DNA of 64,000 nt from Mantamonas sphyraenae (taxonomy: Eukaryota; CRuMs; Mantamonadidae): the NCBI GenBank assembly GCA_026936335.1, contig JAPMXV010000042.1:310001-374000 (forward strand), written 5' to 3'. The notes under the pieces are model-generated. The model saw nothing but the letters and a program-made list of their open reading frames with translations, did no database searches and was not told the DNA's origin. The translations under genes were made by a program, and so were the position numbers. This document shows, one piece after another, positions 40,327-52,200 of the stretch (positions are counted from its first letter, which is position 1; each line of letters begins with the position of its first letter).

Positions 40327-42293
40327 TCATCCGCTCGAGCCGTACTCGAGCATTTGCCTGTCCTTGGACACAGAGAGGAGGTAGGAGGCGGCAGGGCCCC
40401 ATGCCAGGTCGTGAACCTGGGCCGTGTGGTCGTTCCACTCGGCAATGACATTCCACTTCTTGACGTCGAGGACGGTGACGCCCGGACCGGCCACGGCAAG
40501 GAACTTGCCGCTCTTGTCAAAGCGTGTGGCCTGTGTGCTCACACTCTTGGTGCTCTCAAAGGCTTGGGTCTTGGAAAGCGGTTTGGCCGGGCTGCGCAGG
40601 TCATAGAGGTTGAGGAGGCCATCGGCGCCGACGCTGGCCATCTGGTAGCCCTTTTCGCTAAAGGCGACGCTGTGCACAGGCTGGCCGGCGTGTGCGTTAT
40701 CGATGGCAAAGGCAAGCTTCTGGGCCAAAAAGTCCCAGACCTTGATCTTGCCCTGGGCATCGCCTGTGGCGTAGAGGAGGCCGTCTGGGTGGAACTCGAT
40801 GGCGTGCAGGGCAGCCTCGACCAACTCGGCGTCGTCCACGTGCGTGAGCACACCCGAGGTGCCGAGGTCGTGGAGGGCATACGATGCGTCTGTGCTGGCA
40901 GTGAAGAGATAATCACCCGAAGGATGGATGGCCAGGGCGCTGACGGGTTTGCTGTGCACAGCGGCAGAAAACACTTCCGAGTACGCATTTGTCTCGTCTG
41001 CCATCCAGCCGCGTGCTGTCTTGTCTTCTGAGGCCGAGAAAATCATGTTCTTCGTGGGATGGAAGCGCACTTGGGTGACCTTCTTCTTGTGTCCCGAAAG
41101 GGTGTCGATCTTGGCGGCCTCTTGACGGTCGTACACAACCACAGTCTTGTCGTTGCCGCCACTGCACACCAGGTTGCCGTTCATCGGGTGAACATCGACG
41201 CTGTTGACTCCTGCTGGGCTGCTCTTGTGAAGCTTGTTCGTCGCGCGGACGCCGTACGTGGCCAGGGCCTTGGCTGAGGCGAGATCCTTTGCCACATAGC
41301 CCTTGTTGGTGCGGTACTCGGTCAATCTGTGGGTGTGCAAAACCAACGTGTGTGTGGCCACACAGGTGTGCCGAAGCGTTGCGTGTGAGTGTTGGCTCTG
41401 CGTGCATCAAGGCCCAAGGGTGCAAAAAGCCGCGCGAGGGTGGTGTGCCTTGGAAATGCGCGCGTCGTTTGACGGCCTCTCTGCTGCTTTTCAACGTACT
41501 TGGTGCTGGTCTGCTTGACGTTGGCTACCACGGCTGCATCAAAGGGAGAGTCTGTGTCCATCTCGGACTCCACGTCCATGCCGTCGGTTCCGTCGGTGCC
41601 CTTGCCGCTGCTGCTGCTACTGCTACTGCTGCTGCTTGCGGCGCCGCCGTACACCGCCTGCGCATTGGCCAGTGCTTCGCGTGCGTCGTCGCGCTCCTTG
41701 ATGAGGCGTGCGACAACACGACGCGACGCATCGTTCTTGTACATCTCTTTGGCCAATTGCTTGCGCACAGTGTCCAGCTGCTGCTTCAGCGTGTACGTTT
41801 CCAGCATGAGCGCGTCCCACTCGTTCTGGAACAGCGAGATCAGACCCGGCACACTCGACGCAGTCACAGGACGCGGCGTCACCACCGTGTTGGCTGTGCA
41901 CAGGGCGGACGGCCGTGCAGAGGGGAGTGTGCGTGTCACGTACACATCCATGGTGGAATTTGGTGTCAGTCGGTCGTCACAGCAGAAGCGCGCAACTTCC
42001 GCGTGGGTCACCTACCAACAATCGGCAGCAGGTCGTCTGTGCTCATGTCCTGCTGCGTCTGCGGGCATTTGCCCGTGTTGCGCAGCTCCTTCTCGATCAG
42101 AGAGCGTTCGTACACGTGGCCAGTGAGCTTGGAGACCACGGGGTCGCGCGGCACGCTTCCTGACACTGTCACGTTTCCGGGCAAGAGTGTGAGCTACGCG
42201 GGCCATTGTGTGCATCCATGCATGCCCCCTCCCTCCCTCCGCCCCGCCCTCACAGCCACGCTACCAACCCAATCACTTACGTGCGCAGTACAT
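40327..42293 (-). CDS. PRP19: Pre-mRNA-processing factor 19
   Basis: U-box E3 ubiquitin ligase and scaffold of the NineTeen complex, required for spliceosome activation. Exons: 42293-42281 (13 nt, MYCA), 42165-42016, 41893-41500 and 41326-40327, giving 518 residues. Joining exons 1 and 2 yields MYCALSGSVPRDPVVSKLTG, the typical start. The U-box continues GHVYERSLIEKELRNTGKCP; LISLFQNEWDALMLETYTLK is the tetramerising coiled coil; a Ser-rich linker leads to YRTNKGYVAKDLASAKAL and a seven-bladed WD40 domain (NGNLVCSGGNDKTVVVYDRQ, FSASEDKTARGW, YATGDAQGKIKVWD, KDRQMLEYGSSG). Every intron is GT-AG and phases agree. It is head-to-head with beta-COP, start codons 62 bp apart. Confidence 0.96.
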
Positions 42294-42355
42294 CTCTCCT
42301 TGGTTGGGTGGCAGACACGCGCAGCGCACGCGCACGCAGCTCATCTCCCACACCG
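42294..42355. promoter_or_regulatory. Very short shared region between PRP19 and COPB1
   Basis: Only 62 bp separate the two divergent start codons, so 5' UTRs and core promoters must overlap or lie inside the opposite gene. GC-rich, no TATA box. Role inferred from position. Confidence 0.5.
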
Positions 42356-44447
42356 ATGTCAAAGCCGTGCACCCTGTTTGTCAACTACGAGGCCGGCGAG
42401 CCGCCTTCTGTGCAGACGCTGAAGCAGATGCTGGAGAAGGGAAGCGTGCAGGAGAAGATTGACGCGCTCAAGACCGTGCTCAACCTCACCCTGAACGGCG
42501 AGCCAATGCCTCAGCTCCTGATGCCCATCATCCAGTATGTCACGTCGGAGAAGGACCACACCATCAAGAAGCTCCTCCTCCTCTACTGGGAGAGTGTCGA
42601 CAAGGTCGACGACAAGGGCAAGCTGCGCCCGGAAATGATCCTCGTCTGGTGAGTTTTTCCCTCTGCCTTTCGCTTCATCTCCCCCAGCGCCTTCTCCCTT
42701 CCCCTGTTCCCGTATCCATTCCGGCTTAGGTGCAACCTGCCTTGTGCTTTCGATTAAGCACCGGTTGCCCAAGTGTGTATCCCGTGGCCTGTGCCCGCGT
42801 CCTGTGTTCACGACGCCATGTCGCCAAAACCCCGAAAGTCAGGTCGGGCCCGCGCTGACTTTGCATCGACTCCGCCCCGCCTGCGCACAGCAACACCCTG
42901 TTGAACGACATCAACCACCCCAATGAATATATCCGTGGCTCGACGCTGCGCTTCTTGAGCAAGATGCGCGAGGAGGAGCTGCTGGAGCCCCTGTTGCCCT
43001 CCATCCTCAAGAACCTGGAGCATCGTCACACCTACCCGCGTCGCAACGCCGTCCTCACCCTGTTTTCCGTGTACAAGAACTTCCCGGAGCTGGTGCCCGA
43101 CGTGCCCGACCTCATCTACTCCTACCTGCAAAAGGTGTGTCCCTCCACAACCCCTGCCTTGTACTCCTACCGGGTGTTGGGCCTGCTGTGCATTTCCCCC
43201 TCTCTCTCAGCTTTTCCCCCCCCTTTGCGCTCCTGCCCACACTCTGCATACTCCTTCCATCCCACTTGTTCCTCTTCTACCCCCGATGTGTCCCCTCCCA
43301 TCCACACCCAGCACGGCAGCCATGCTCACCCTATCCTGCCCCACGCCTCGTACGCACCCGACACAGGAAACCGACCAAACTGCAAAGCGCAACGCCTTCC
43401 TGATGCTCTTCCATTGCAAGCAGGAACGCGCAGTCGAGTACCTCAACACCTCTCTCGTCGAACTGGCTAGCTTTGGCGAACCCATGCAGCTCGTGGCCGT
43501 CGACGTCATCAAGCGAGTGTGCCGTGCACAGCCCAGCGAACGCGTACGTTTGTTTTCCTTCCATCCTCGGTTCTGTGTGTGTGTGTGTGTGTGTGTGTGC
43601 GTCTACTCACCCTCCACTCACCCTCCACCCACCCTCTTACCCACAGTACAAGTACCTCAAGGCCATCTTCACCCTGCTGCAGTCGCGTTCAGCAGCCGTC
43701 CAGTTTGAGAGCGCAGGCGTCCTCGTCAACCTCTCCTCGGCGCCCACTGCGATCAAGGCAGCCGCCTCGACCTACATCAACCTGCTCATCGACGAGAGTT
43801 CTAACAACGTCAAGATGATTGTCCTCGACCGCCTCACAGAGATCAAGGATGCGCACAAAAAGGTCCTGCAAGAACTGCTCATGGACATTTTGCGTGCGCT
43901 CAACTCGCCCAACATGGACATCCGTCGTAAGACACTGGCCATTGCGCTTGACCTCATTTCGCCTCGCAATGTCGAGGAGGTTGTCCTCATCCTCAAGAAG
44001 GAGATTACACGCACTCAGGGCAAGGAGTTTGAGAAGCCCACCGAGTACAGGCATCTGCTCATCAAGACGGTGCACACCTGTGCCGTGCGATTCCCCGACG
44101 TCGCAGGCAACGTCGTCCATCTGCTCATGGACTTCCTCGGCGAGAGCAGCAGCTCCTCCGCAGCCGACGTCATCTCCTTTGTGCGCGAGGTCATCGAAAC
44201 CTACCCCAACATGCGCGCCTCCATCTTGGAAAAGCTCATGGAGAACTTTTCCATGATCCAAAGCTCTCGTGTATTGCGTGCGGCCATGTGGCTCCTGGGT
44301 GAGTACGCCCACTCCGCCTCGGAGATTGCAAACGCCTTCCAGTGCATCAAGACCGGCCTGGGGAGCGACCCGCTCATCCCTGTCGATGCTGAGCTCGACG
44401 AAAGCGCAGGTGGCGATGAGCAAGCCCAGAGCAGTTCCTCGTCATCA

Positions 44448-44481
<34 letters not shown>

Positions 44482-45851
44482 TTTCGTCGTCGGCCTCGTC
44501 CAACTCTTCCAAGAAGTCCAAAGACACGAGCCTGAAAACAGACATGTACGTGACGCAGTCCGCTGCGTTTAGCGACTCCAAGGGCAGCGGCAAGAGTGCC
44601 GCGGCCCAAGAGGGGCCGAACCTGCGGACCAAGCTGTACGCAGGCGACTTTTTCCTGGGCACGTCGATGGCCTTTGCCATGACCAAGCTGGTGGGCAAAG
44701 CGCGCAAGAGCAAGATGGAGAGCAAGGTGAAGAACGCCTTTGCGGCCGAGGTGATGCTGCTGCTCGTCAACGTTCTGCAGCTGGGTCAGTCCAAGGTGCC
44801 CACACACCCCATCGACAAGGACTCGTACGACCGCATCTGCCTGGCCATCCAGATCCTGCTGGATCCGCACACAAGCGAGATTTCCAACGACATCCTGCAG
44901 GAGGAGTGCCGCCAGGCGTTCCGTGAGTTGCTGGCTGAGCAGAAGAAGCGCCAGTCCGAGGAGATGGACAACGTGCAGGAAAAGAAGGATGTATATGTGC
45001 ATGTGGACGACGTAATCCAGTTCCGCCAGCTGCGCGGCAGGCGTGAGCAGCTGGCCGGCGTCGACGTGGACGAAGAGATGACGGACATCTCGCGCGCCAC
45101 TGGCTCGCTGGAGAAGGACGACGAGAGCAGCAAGCTGAACCGTGTGTTTCAGCTCACCGGTCTCTCCGATCCCATCTACGCAGAGGCGTATGTGAGCGTG
45201 CACTCGTACGACATTGTGCTCGACATCATGGTGGTCAACCAGACCCCGGACACCTTGCAGAACTTGTGCCTGGAACTCGCCACCCTGGGCGACCTCAAGC
45301 TGTGTGAGCGTCCGCAGAACTACACCATTGGACCCTGCGACACACGCAACATCAAGGCAAACATCAAGGTGTCTTCCACCGAGACGGGCATCATCTTTGG
45401 CAACATTGTCTACGACGTGGCCGGCTCCAGCGCAGAGAGCAAGGTGGTCATCCTCAACGACATTCACATCGACATCATGGACTACATTCGCCCTGCTGTG
45501 TGCCAGGACCAGGAATTCCGCACCATGTGGGCCGAGTTTGAGTGGGAGAACAAGGTCGCCGTCAACACGGAGATCACCGAGCTCGAGGCCTTCCTGGAGC
45601 ACATTTCCAAGTCCACCAACATGAAGTGCCTCACACAGAGCTACGCACTCGAAGGCAACTCGGAGTTTCTGGCTGCAAACATGTACGCCCGCAGTATCTT
45701 TTCCGAGGATGCCTTGGCCAACGTCAGCATCGAGCGCGATCCGACCACAAAGAAGGTCTCGGGTTTCATTCGCATCCGCTCCAAGACTCAGGGCATTGCT
45801 CTTTCCCTGGGCGACAAGATTACACTCAAGCAGGGCAAGTTGGACGCTTGA
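42356..45851 (+). CDS. COPB1: Coatomer subunit beta
   Basis: Beta-COP of the COPI coat, for Golgi-to-ER and intra-Golgi transport. Exons 42356-42648, 42891-43134, 43367-43543 and 43647-45851 give 972 residues (animal beta-COP about 950). Family features: [73 protein letters not shown] in the HEAT-like N-terminal trunk, and in the appendage half [20 protein letters not shown] and [21 protein letters not shown] Ser-rich insert encoded by TCG/TCA repeats lies between trunk and appendage. The exon 2/3 join aligns with human without gaps. It converges on the DIS3L2-like gene with 60 bp between stops. Confidence 0.96.
44434..44480 (+). repeat. TCG/TCA repeat coding for polyserine in COPB1
   Basis: About 16 tandem TCN serine codons, mainly TCG, in the linker before the appendage domain of beta-COP. 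Low-complexity expansion inside a conserved protein. Confidence 0.9.
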
Positions 45852-45911
45852 TGAGCATGAATTCCTGCATTCTCTCTCTTTTTCTCCTCTCTCTCTCTCT
45901 CCCGACCCTGC

Positions 45912-48900
45912 TCATTCTTTACTGTTGCTGCTGGGTGTGCCCTTGTTGCTGCTGGGTGTGCCCTTGTTGCTATTGGGCGTGTTGCGGTTTCGGTTGCGGT
46001 TTCGGTTGCGGTTGCGGTTGCGGCTGGGTGTTCCAGGCGTGCCGCTGTTGCTGTTGCTGCTGCTCCCGTCGCCACTGCCGTCCACATTGTCGCCCGCCTT
46101 TTCTTGCGCAAGTTCTTGTTGGTATTCGGCCGACAGCTGCTCGTCAAGCACCCATGCGTCCTCGGGGATGACAGGCACAATCTCAACTTCGATGGGAGGC
46201 CACTTTGCACGCATACAAAGCTTGGCATCCAACACGCGGAAGAGCGAGAGGGCGTACACGTGCACCTGGCCACTCTTTGTGTCCTTGCGCTTCAGCAGCA
46301 TTCCCTGCTTCTCGTCGTGATCGAAGCGGTCAAACTTGAGTCGGCCCTTGAGGTCCTTGCAGTTGATACGCTTGTCGATGAAGTAGTCCATGACCAGGAG
46401 CGTGACTTGCGACTTGCCAACGGCCACCACACACACCTTGACGTCCATAGGGTGGTCGCGCAGGTACATGGCCAAGAACTTTTCGTCGCTCTTGTCCTGT
46501 GCCTGCTTGGCCGAATACTTACGCTCTGTACAGTGCGCCGCAATGCTGCTCACCACATCCTTCTTGAGGACGGGCACGTATTCCTTGTCGCTGCCACCCT
46601 CCTCGTCCTCGTGATCCTCCAGGAAGTCGGCGTGTGCGTCCTCGTCGAGTTCCTGCTCGCAGTCGCTCACCTCCAGCGCCGCCGTGAGCTGCCTGTGCAC
46701 AATCAGATCTGCGTACCTGCGGATGGGCGACGTGAAATGGGTGTAGTACTCAAAGTTGAGTGCGTAGTGTCGGAACTCACCCACTGCTGCACAGTCGCCC
46801 GTGCAGAAGTACTCGGCACTCTGCATGGGGTTGGTTGCCATCCATGTGATGATTTGGCGCTTGACCGGATCGTCTGGGAATTGTTCCTCCAGCGATTCCA
46901 GGCTCTGGCGCAGGCTGGTGCTGTTGGTCCACTCGAACGACACGCCCAGCTGCTTGCAATAGCCAAGAAACTCCTTGATCTTCTTTTCCAGGGGTGCCTC
47001 GTGCCTGCGCAGCAGTGAGGCGTCAGGAAAGGTGCGTGCAAGCTTGCGCGCCACGCTCTTGTTGGCCAGCAGCATGAATTCCTCCACCAGGAAGTTTGAC
47101 TCCCGCTGCAGGTACGGGTAGATTTCCACAGGCATGCCGCTCTCCGGGTCGAGCTTGAAGCCCAGTTTGACGTTGTCCAGGCGCACTGAGCCGTTGTGGA
47201 AGCGGTTCTTGCGGAGAGTGCTCGCGAGCTGGTGCAGGTTGCTGATGTCCTTGGCGATGTCCTCCTTGGTGACGCCGTCGATCGCAATCTTCTTTTCGAT
47301 CTCCTCGAGGGCGTCTTCGGTGTTGTCGATCACGCGCTGGGCGTCCGGGTAGGCAAACTTGCCACAGGAGCGGATGACAGTGCGGCCGAACCACTCGTGC
47401 TTCTTGCGGCCGGACGGGGTGATCTCCCACATGACGGAGTAGGCGAGGCGCTCGACACCGCCGTTGAGGGAGCACAAGTCTTCGCAGAGGAGCCTAGGAA
47501 GCATTGGGATGACGCGCTGGACGAGGTAGGTGCTGGTGGCTCGGTCCTGGGCTTCCTCATCAAGGGCAGTGCCCGGAGTGACAAAGAAGGAGACGTCGGC
47601 AATGTGCACACCCAGACGATAGTTGCCGTTGTCCAACTCTTCAATGGACAAGGCATCGTCGAGATCGCGTGCGGTGGGCGGATCGATGGAAAAGATGCGC
47701 GTGGTGCGCAGGTCGCGGCGCTTTTCAATCTCCTCCTCAGGGATCTTCCAAGGCAGATCCAGGGGCAAACACGCAAGCACGTCGTCCTGGAATTCGGCGT
47801 CGTCGATGCCGGCCTCGCGCAGCAGAGCCATGGTTTCGGTTTGCACCGTGCCGGCTTCGCCAATTGTGTCCACATACAGACCCAGAGGCAGACGCACGTT
47901 GCTCTCCCACTTGTTAAAGTGAGCGCTGACAAGCAGGCGGCTGTAGTTTTCCGGGTCCTCCCAAAAAGCCTCTGGGATCTGCTTGCGTGGGATCTGAAAG
48001 TGCGGGTCGCGTCGATCCATGCTTTGGAAGCGGATCATGCTCTGGTTTGCGTGCAAGGGCACCAGGAGCACGCCGATGTACTCGCGCGTGCGGCTCTTGG
48101 GTGTGCCATTGAATCCCACCACGCGTCCCACAGGACGCAAGGCCATGCGCTGCCTCTCGCTGAGATGATCAAAGGCGCCCTCCGCGTCGCCTCCCAGCAG
48201 TTCCACAAGCTGCTCGTCCGACAGCTTTTCGCTTGTGGAAGACTCTTCGTTGTTGCCACTGCCACTGTTGCTGCTGCTACTGCTGCTGCTGCTCCCCGGA
48301 CCGGCGTCGTCGTCGTCTTGCACGCCATTGTTTTCGAGCTCGCGCAGGTCGTCCCACTCGCTTGTCTGTGAATCCTCTTCCCACTTGGACACGGGCTCGA
48401 TTTTGATGACGACCGAGTCACCGGCAAACGCGCGATTCTGGTTGTCGCCGCGGACGAGGACGTCGCGCTTAAGTCCCGGCACGGTGACGTAACCCATGTC
48501 TGGGGCGTTCATGTTGACTCGCAGGATGCCCTCAAACAGTTGCTTGGTCTGCAGGTGTGCGTGTGAGGTTGTGAGAGAATGTATGGGCGTGTGCGGGGTG
48601 CATGTGTGTGTGTGTGTGTCGGATATGCGCGTTTGCGAAACGTCGGCGGGCTCTTTCTCAGAATGCGTTCCTACTCCAGTGTGTGACTGCACCTACCTCA
48701 AGTCCCTCGCGGATCTCACTTTCCGGCCAGTGCTCGGCAAAGTCTGCTTGCATAGCTGGAGAGCGACGGGGCGAGTTGCGGTTACGCCTGTGCAGTGGAC
48801 TGGGCGTGTTGTACTTGCCGTGGCCCTCCTGGTAGCCGCGATGGACGCGTTCCCGCTTGGGAGTGTCGTCGCTGTCGCCACGCTTCTTGTTGGAGCCCTT

Positions 48901-49143
48901 GCCCTTGCCCAGGCTCTTTCCGCCAGATTGGGGTGTGTTTTGCTTGTGGCCACCACCTCCTCCGTGGTTGTTGCGGCGCCTGCCGCTGCCGCTGTTGCTG
49001 TTGCTGTTGCTGCTTGTGCCTCGGTTGGGCGTTCCCGACCCGCCCCGGCCACCACCTCCGGCGGGGCTGTTTCGATTGCGGTTTCGTCTGCGATTGCCAC
49101 TGCCGTGGCCATTGCTTTGGGTGTCCTGCTGGTTGCTGGACAT
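45912..49143 (-). CDS. DIS3L2-like 3'-5' exoribonuclease (RNB domain)
   Basis: RNase II/RNB exonuclease without a PIN domain. Exons 49143-48697 and 48548-45912 (GTAGGT...TGCAG, phase 0) give 1027 residues. The N-terminus is low complexity (Arg-Asn, Gly, Ser). FAEHWPESEIREGLE then LFEGILRVNMNAPDMGYVTV and DVLVRGDNQNRAFAGDSVV form the first cold-shock domain; KSRTREYIGVLLV the next. The catalytic centre is intact: SIDPPTARDLDDALSIEEL with the metal-binding Asp cluster, then GVHIADVSFFV. TSPIRRYADLIVHRQL closes the RNB domain, followed by an S1-like region. The tail is a strange (Arg-Asn)n stretch then NKGTPSSNKGTPSSNS. Lack of a PIN domain and overall order favour DIS3L2 over DIS3. Head-to-head with a coiled-coil gene, 71 bp apart. 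Confidence 0.93.
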
Positions 49144-49214
49144 GATGGATGATGTGTTTCCGTGGTTGGGCTGGCGCGTCCCGGGAAACAAACAAACGAA
49201 CTTTGTGCGGCGAC
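49144..49214. promoter_or_regulatory. Very short shared region between DIS3L2-like and coiled-coil genes
   Basis: 71 bp between divergent start codons. Contains an AAACAAACAAACGAAC stretch. No TATA box. Promoter function inferred. Confidence 0.45.
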
Positions 49215-52200
49215 ATGGAGCGGGATTCGCTGGACAATTGGATGGAGGTGAGTTGGAAAGGGTTGCCGTGTTCTTATGCATGTACCGAACTGTCTGTGAC
49301 GAGGAGATGTGCGTGCGTGCTGACGCGAGGCGTGCAGCAGGTGCAGCGGAACTCGCGCGCTCAAGCGGACGAGCAAGTGTCGTCGCTGCTGGGGAGCAGC
49401 ACGGCCAGAAGTGGACGTGGAGCACACCAAGGGCAGGAAACAGGGGAACGGGAGTTGGCATGGAGCGTGGGCAGTGGCGGCAGTGGCAATAGCTTTGGGG
49501 GGGACGAGGCAGAGCTGAGGCAGTCGGCAGACGCGTTCGATCTCGCTTCGCGCTTTGATGCATTGTTGCGAGACAAGATGGAGCGCAGAAAGCCTGCAAC
49601 AACACAGTGGCAACATCAGAGTGAAGACACAGGATGGGCGAACTACGATGGCACGAACGAGAACGAGGAACAAGAAGAGGAGTTGACAAGGGTTGGCGGA
49701 AACGGCCGGAGCGGGCTACCGGCACATATCCAGGCCATGCTGGACGAAAAGAACGAAATTGCAAACTCGCTGGGAAAAGAGAGGCAGTATAGACATAGGG
49801 ACAGGATGGCCGAGGCATTTGGAATCGAGGAAGCAGAAAGCGGCGGGCAAGACGACGAGGACGAAGGCGAGTTGAGCGAATGGCAACAGTTTCGACAAAA
49901 GCTGTCGACTCCGTTGACTGTGCGCAGCAGACACGACACAAGCAGCGTCTTGGATGTCAATCGGCAACTGGAAGAGTCCGAGCGTGCTCGGGATGCGCTG
50001 AGGGCCGGGTTGGGCGAGCGACGCGAAAGTGCAAGCAGCTCCTCACCTGGAGGCGGCGGGAACGGCAGTGCAGGGACCAGCAACAACCCTCTGAAACGGA
50101 TGGAAGAGCGAAGAAAAGAGTCGCGCGAACGAAGGACAAGGAGGATGGAACAGAGGCTGGCCAAGGCGCAGGAAGAGGCGATTGCCCTGGAAGAAGCGCG
50201 GGCGGAACAGATGGCCGCGTCTCGCAAGCAGCAGGAACGCAGACGCAACTTGAAGCTGGTTCAGGAGAAGCAAAAGATGCAGGCGGAAATCGAGGCCATC
50301 AAACGAGAGATCGAGTTGGAAGCCAAGCGGCAAGCGGCAGAGGAAGCTGCCATGTTGCAAGAGATGGAGCGGCTGGCAGCGCTGAAGGAGGAGCAGGAGA
50401 AGCAAAGGATGGTGTTGGAGGAAGAAAAGAGATTGCGGGCAGACAAGGACAAGCGGTTGGAGGCTGCGTGGGCGGTGTGGGAACGGCAACGGGACGCAAA
50501 GGAGAGGCGTCAGTTGCGGGTGGCATTGCAGGCGTGGCAGGAACAAGGAAGGCACACGAGACTGATGCGGGCACGTGCGACGGCGTTGATAGAAGGGAAG
50601 CGGAAGCAACGGTATATGGACCGGTGGAGGAGGTATGTGCGAGAGGAGCAGGGTCGCAGTGAAGAAGAGCGGGTGCGTGCCGAGATTGCACGTGAGCAGC
50701 AGATGGCCATGAAGGCACAAAGACACATGGAATGGCAGCTGATGTCCAAGTGCATGGTTGCATGGATGTCATTCCGTCATGTGATGCAAGAGGAGAGGCG
50801 CATGCAGGAGCAACATGCCGAGAGACGGGCAAAGATCGACGCCCTTGTGCAACAGGCGGCAAAACGGGCAGCAAGGGAAGAAGAGGAGGCGGAAGAGGAA
50901 AGGAAACGCCAAGAAGCGGAGCAGGCAAGGGCACAGATGAAGCGACGCAAGGCGAAGCAGCAGGAATGGAGCATGCGAGTGGAGGAGAGCGAACAGGGTC
51001 AGGAGGTGACGCTCTCGGGCTTGGGAGGAGGTGGAGACGGTGGGGATTCAGATGAGCAAGATGACAGCAGTAGTGACGGTGAGTGGGACAGCGCATCTGT
51101 TCAGGTGGCCTACGGAGGCGAAGACAGCTCAGACAGAGAGTCGGACGTGGCCAAGAGTGAGCACATGAGGACACCCAGAAGCGGAAGGGCGGGTAGGCAA
51201 ACAGCAAACAGCACGAGGAGAGGATCAGCGACCAAACGGGAGTTGAGCGAAGCGGAGAAAGCCGAAATCGCAAAGGGGCGAGAGATGGCGGCGCGGATGG
51301 AGGCTCGTGCGAGAGAACGCAAGGAGAGACGGGAACGGCTGGCAGAGAGATACCGAGAGATAGAGCAGGAGAGGAGGGCAAAGGAAGAGGCGCGGCTACA
51401 GGAGGAGAGCGAGCGGCTTGCGATGGAGAAGCGAGAACGTGTACGCGCAATGCGCGAGAAAAAGCTGGCCGAAAAGAAGGCGAAGGAGGAGAAGGAAGCG
51501 CGGAAGCGGAGGATGGAGGAGCTGCATCAGCTGGCTCGACGGCACTATGTGCTGAAGAACATGCACTATCGGGGCTGGCTGCCGTGGCGCCAACTTGTGT
51601 GGCGTGCGCGGCAGGCGGAACAGATGGCCGACGAGGCGTTTGCAGAACAGCTGCGTGCCAAAGTGTTTGGCGAGTGGCAGCTGGCGGCGCGAAGCATTGC
51701 AGAAGCCAAGGCTGCGCGTGCGACAGCGATGCACAGCGAAATGATGGCGAGGCGGGCCATGCGAGCGTGGAAGGAGCAAATAGCAGAAATGCGGGCCATG
51801 GAGGCAGCTGCACACGAGCAAGCCAATATGAAAGCGCGCAGGAGGCTGTTTGAGGTTTGGTTTCGCGAGTACCAGCGAGCAAGTGCCATCCGGCAAGAGC
51901 GGGAAGCGAGACTGCGAGACATTGCCGACGCGTTTGCCGAGGAGCAGTGCAGCAGGAGGGGGCTGCGGCGCTGGCATGCGGCGTTGCACACACGTAGAGA
52001 AGAAAAGGCGAGGGAGGAGCGCATCGGACGGCTGAAGAACAAGGTGAGCTCGTGGCTGGAAAGCGACCCGGGCGAGCTGGAAGCGGTGCGCAGCACTCCG
52101 CGGCGCAGAGACTGGTTGCTGGACGCAAACGAAATCGGAGGCGACTCAACAGGCGCAAAAGGCACGGGAGGGACCAAGACACGTGTGTCGCCGCAAGCGG

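Noticed and set aside
43574-43600. GT-rich runs as regulatory or Z-DNA elements
   Set aside because: They occur in many introns and flanks without consistent placement; treated as simple microsatellites.
44451-45602. Minus-strand 383-codon Val/Leu/His-rich frame
   Set aside because: Antisense of beta-COP; no domain content.
42294-49214. Shared GGTTGGG heptamer in the two shortest divergent spacers (near 42303 and 49163)
   Set aside because: Seven bases in GC-rich DNA and not found by eye in the other divergent spacers; likely chance.
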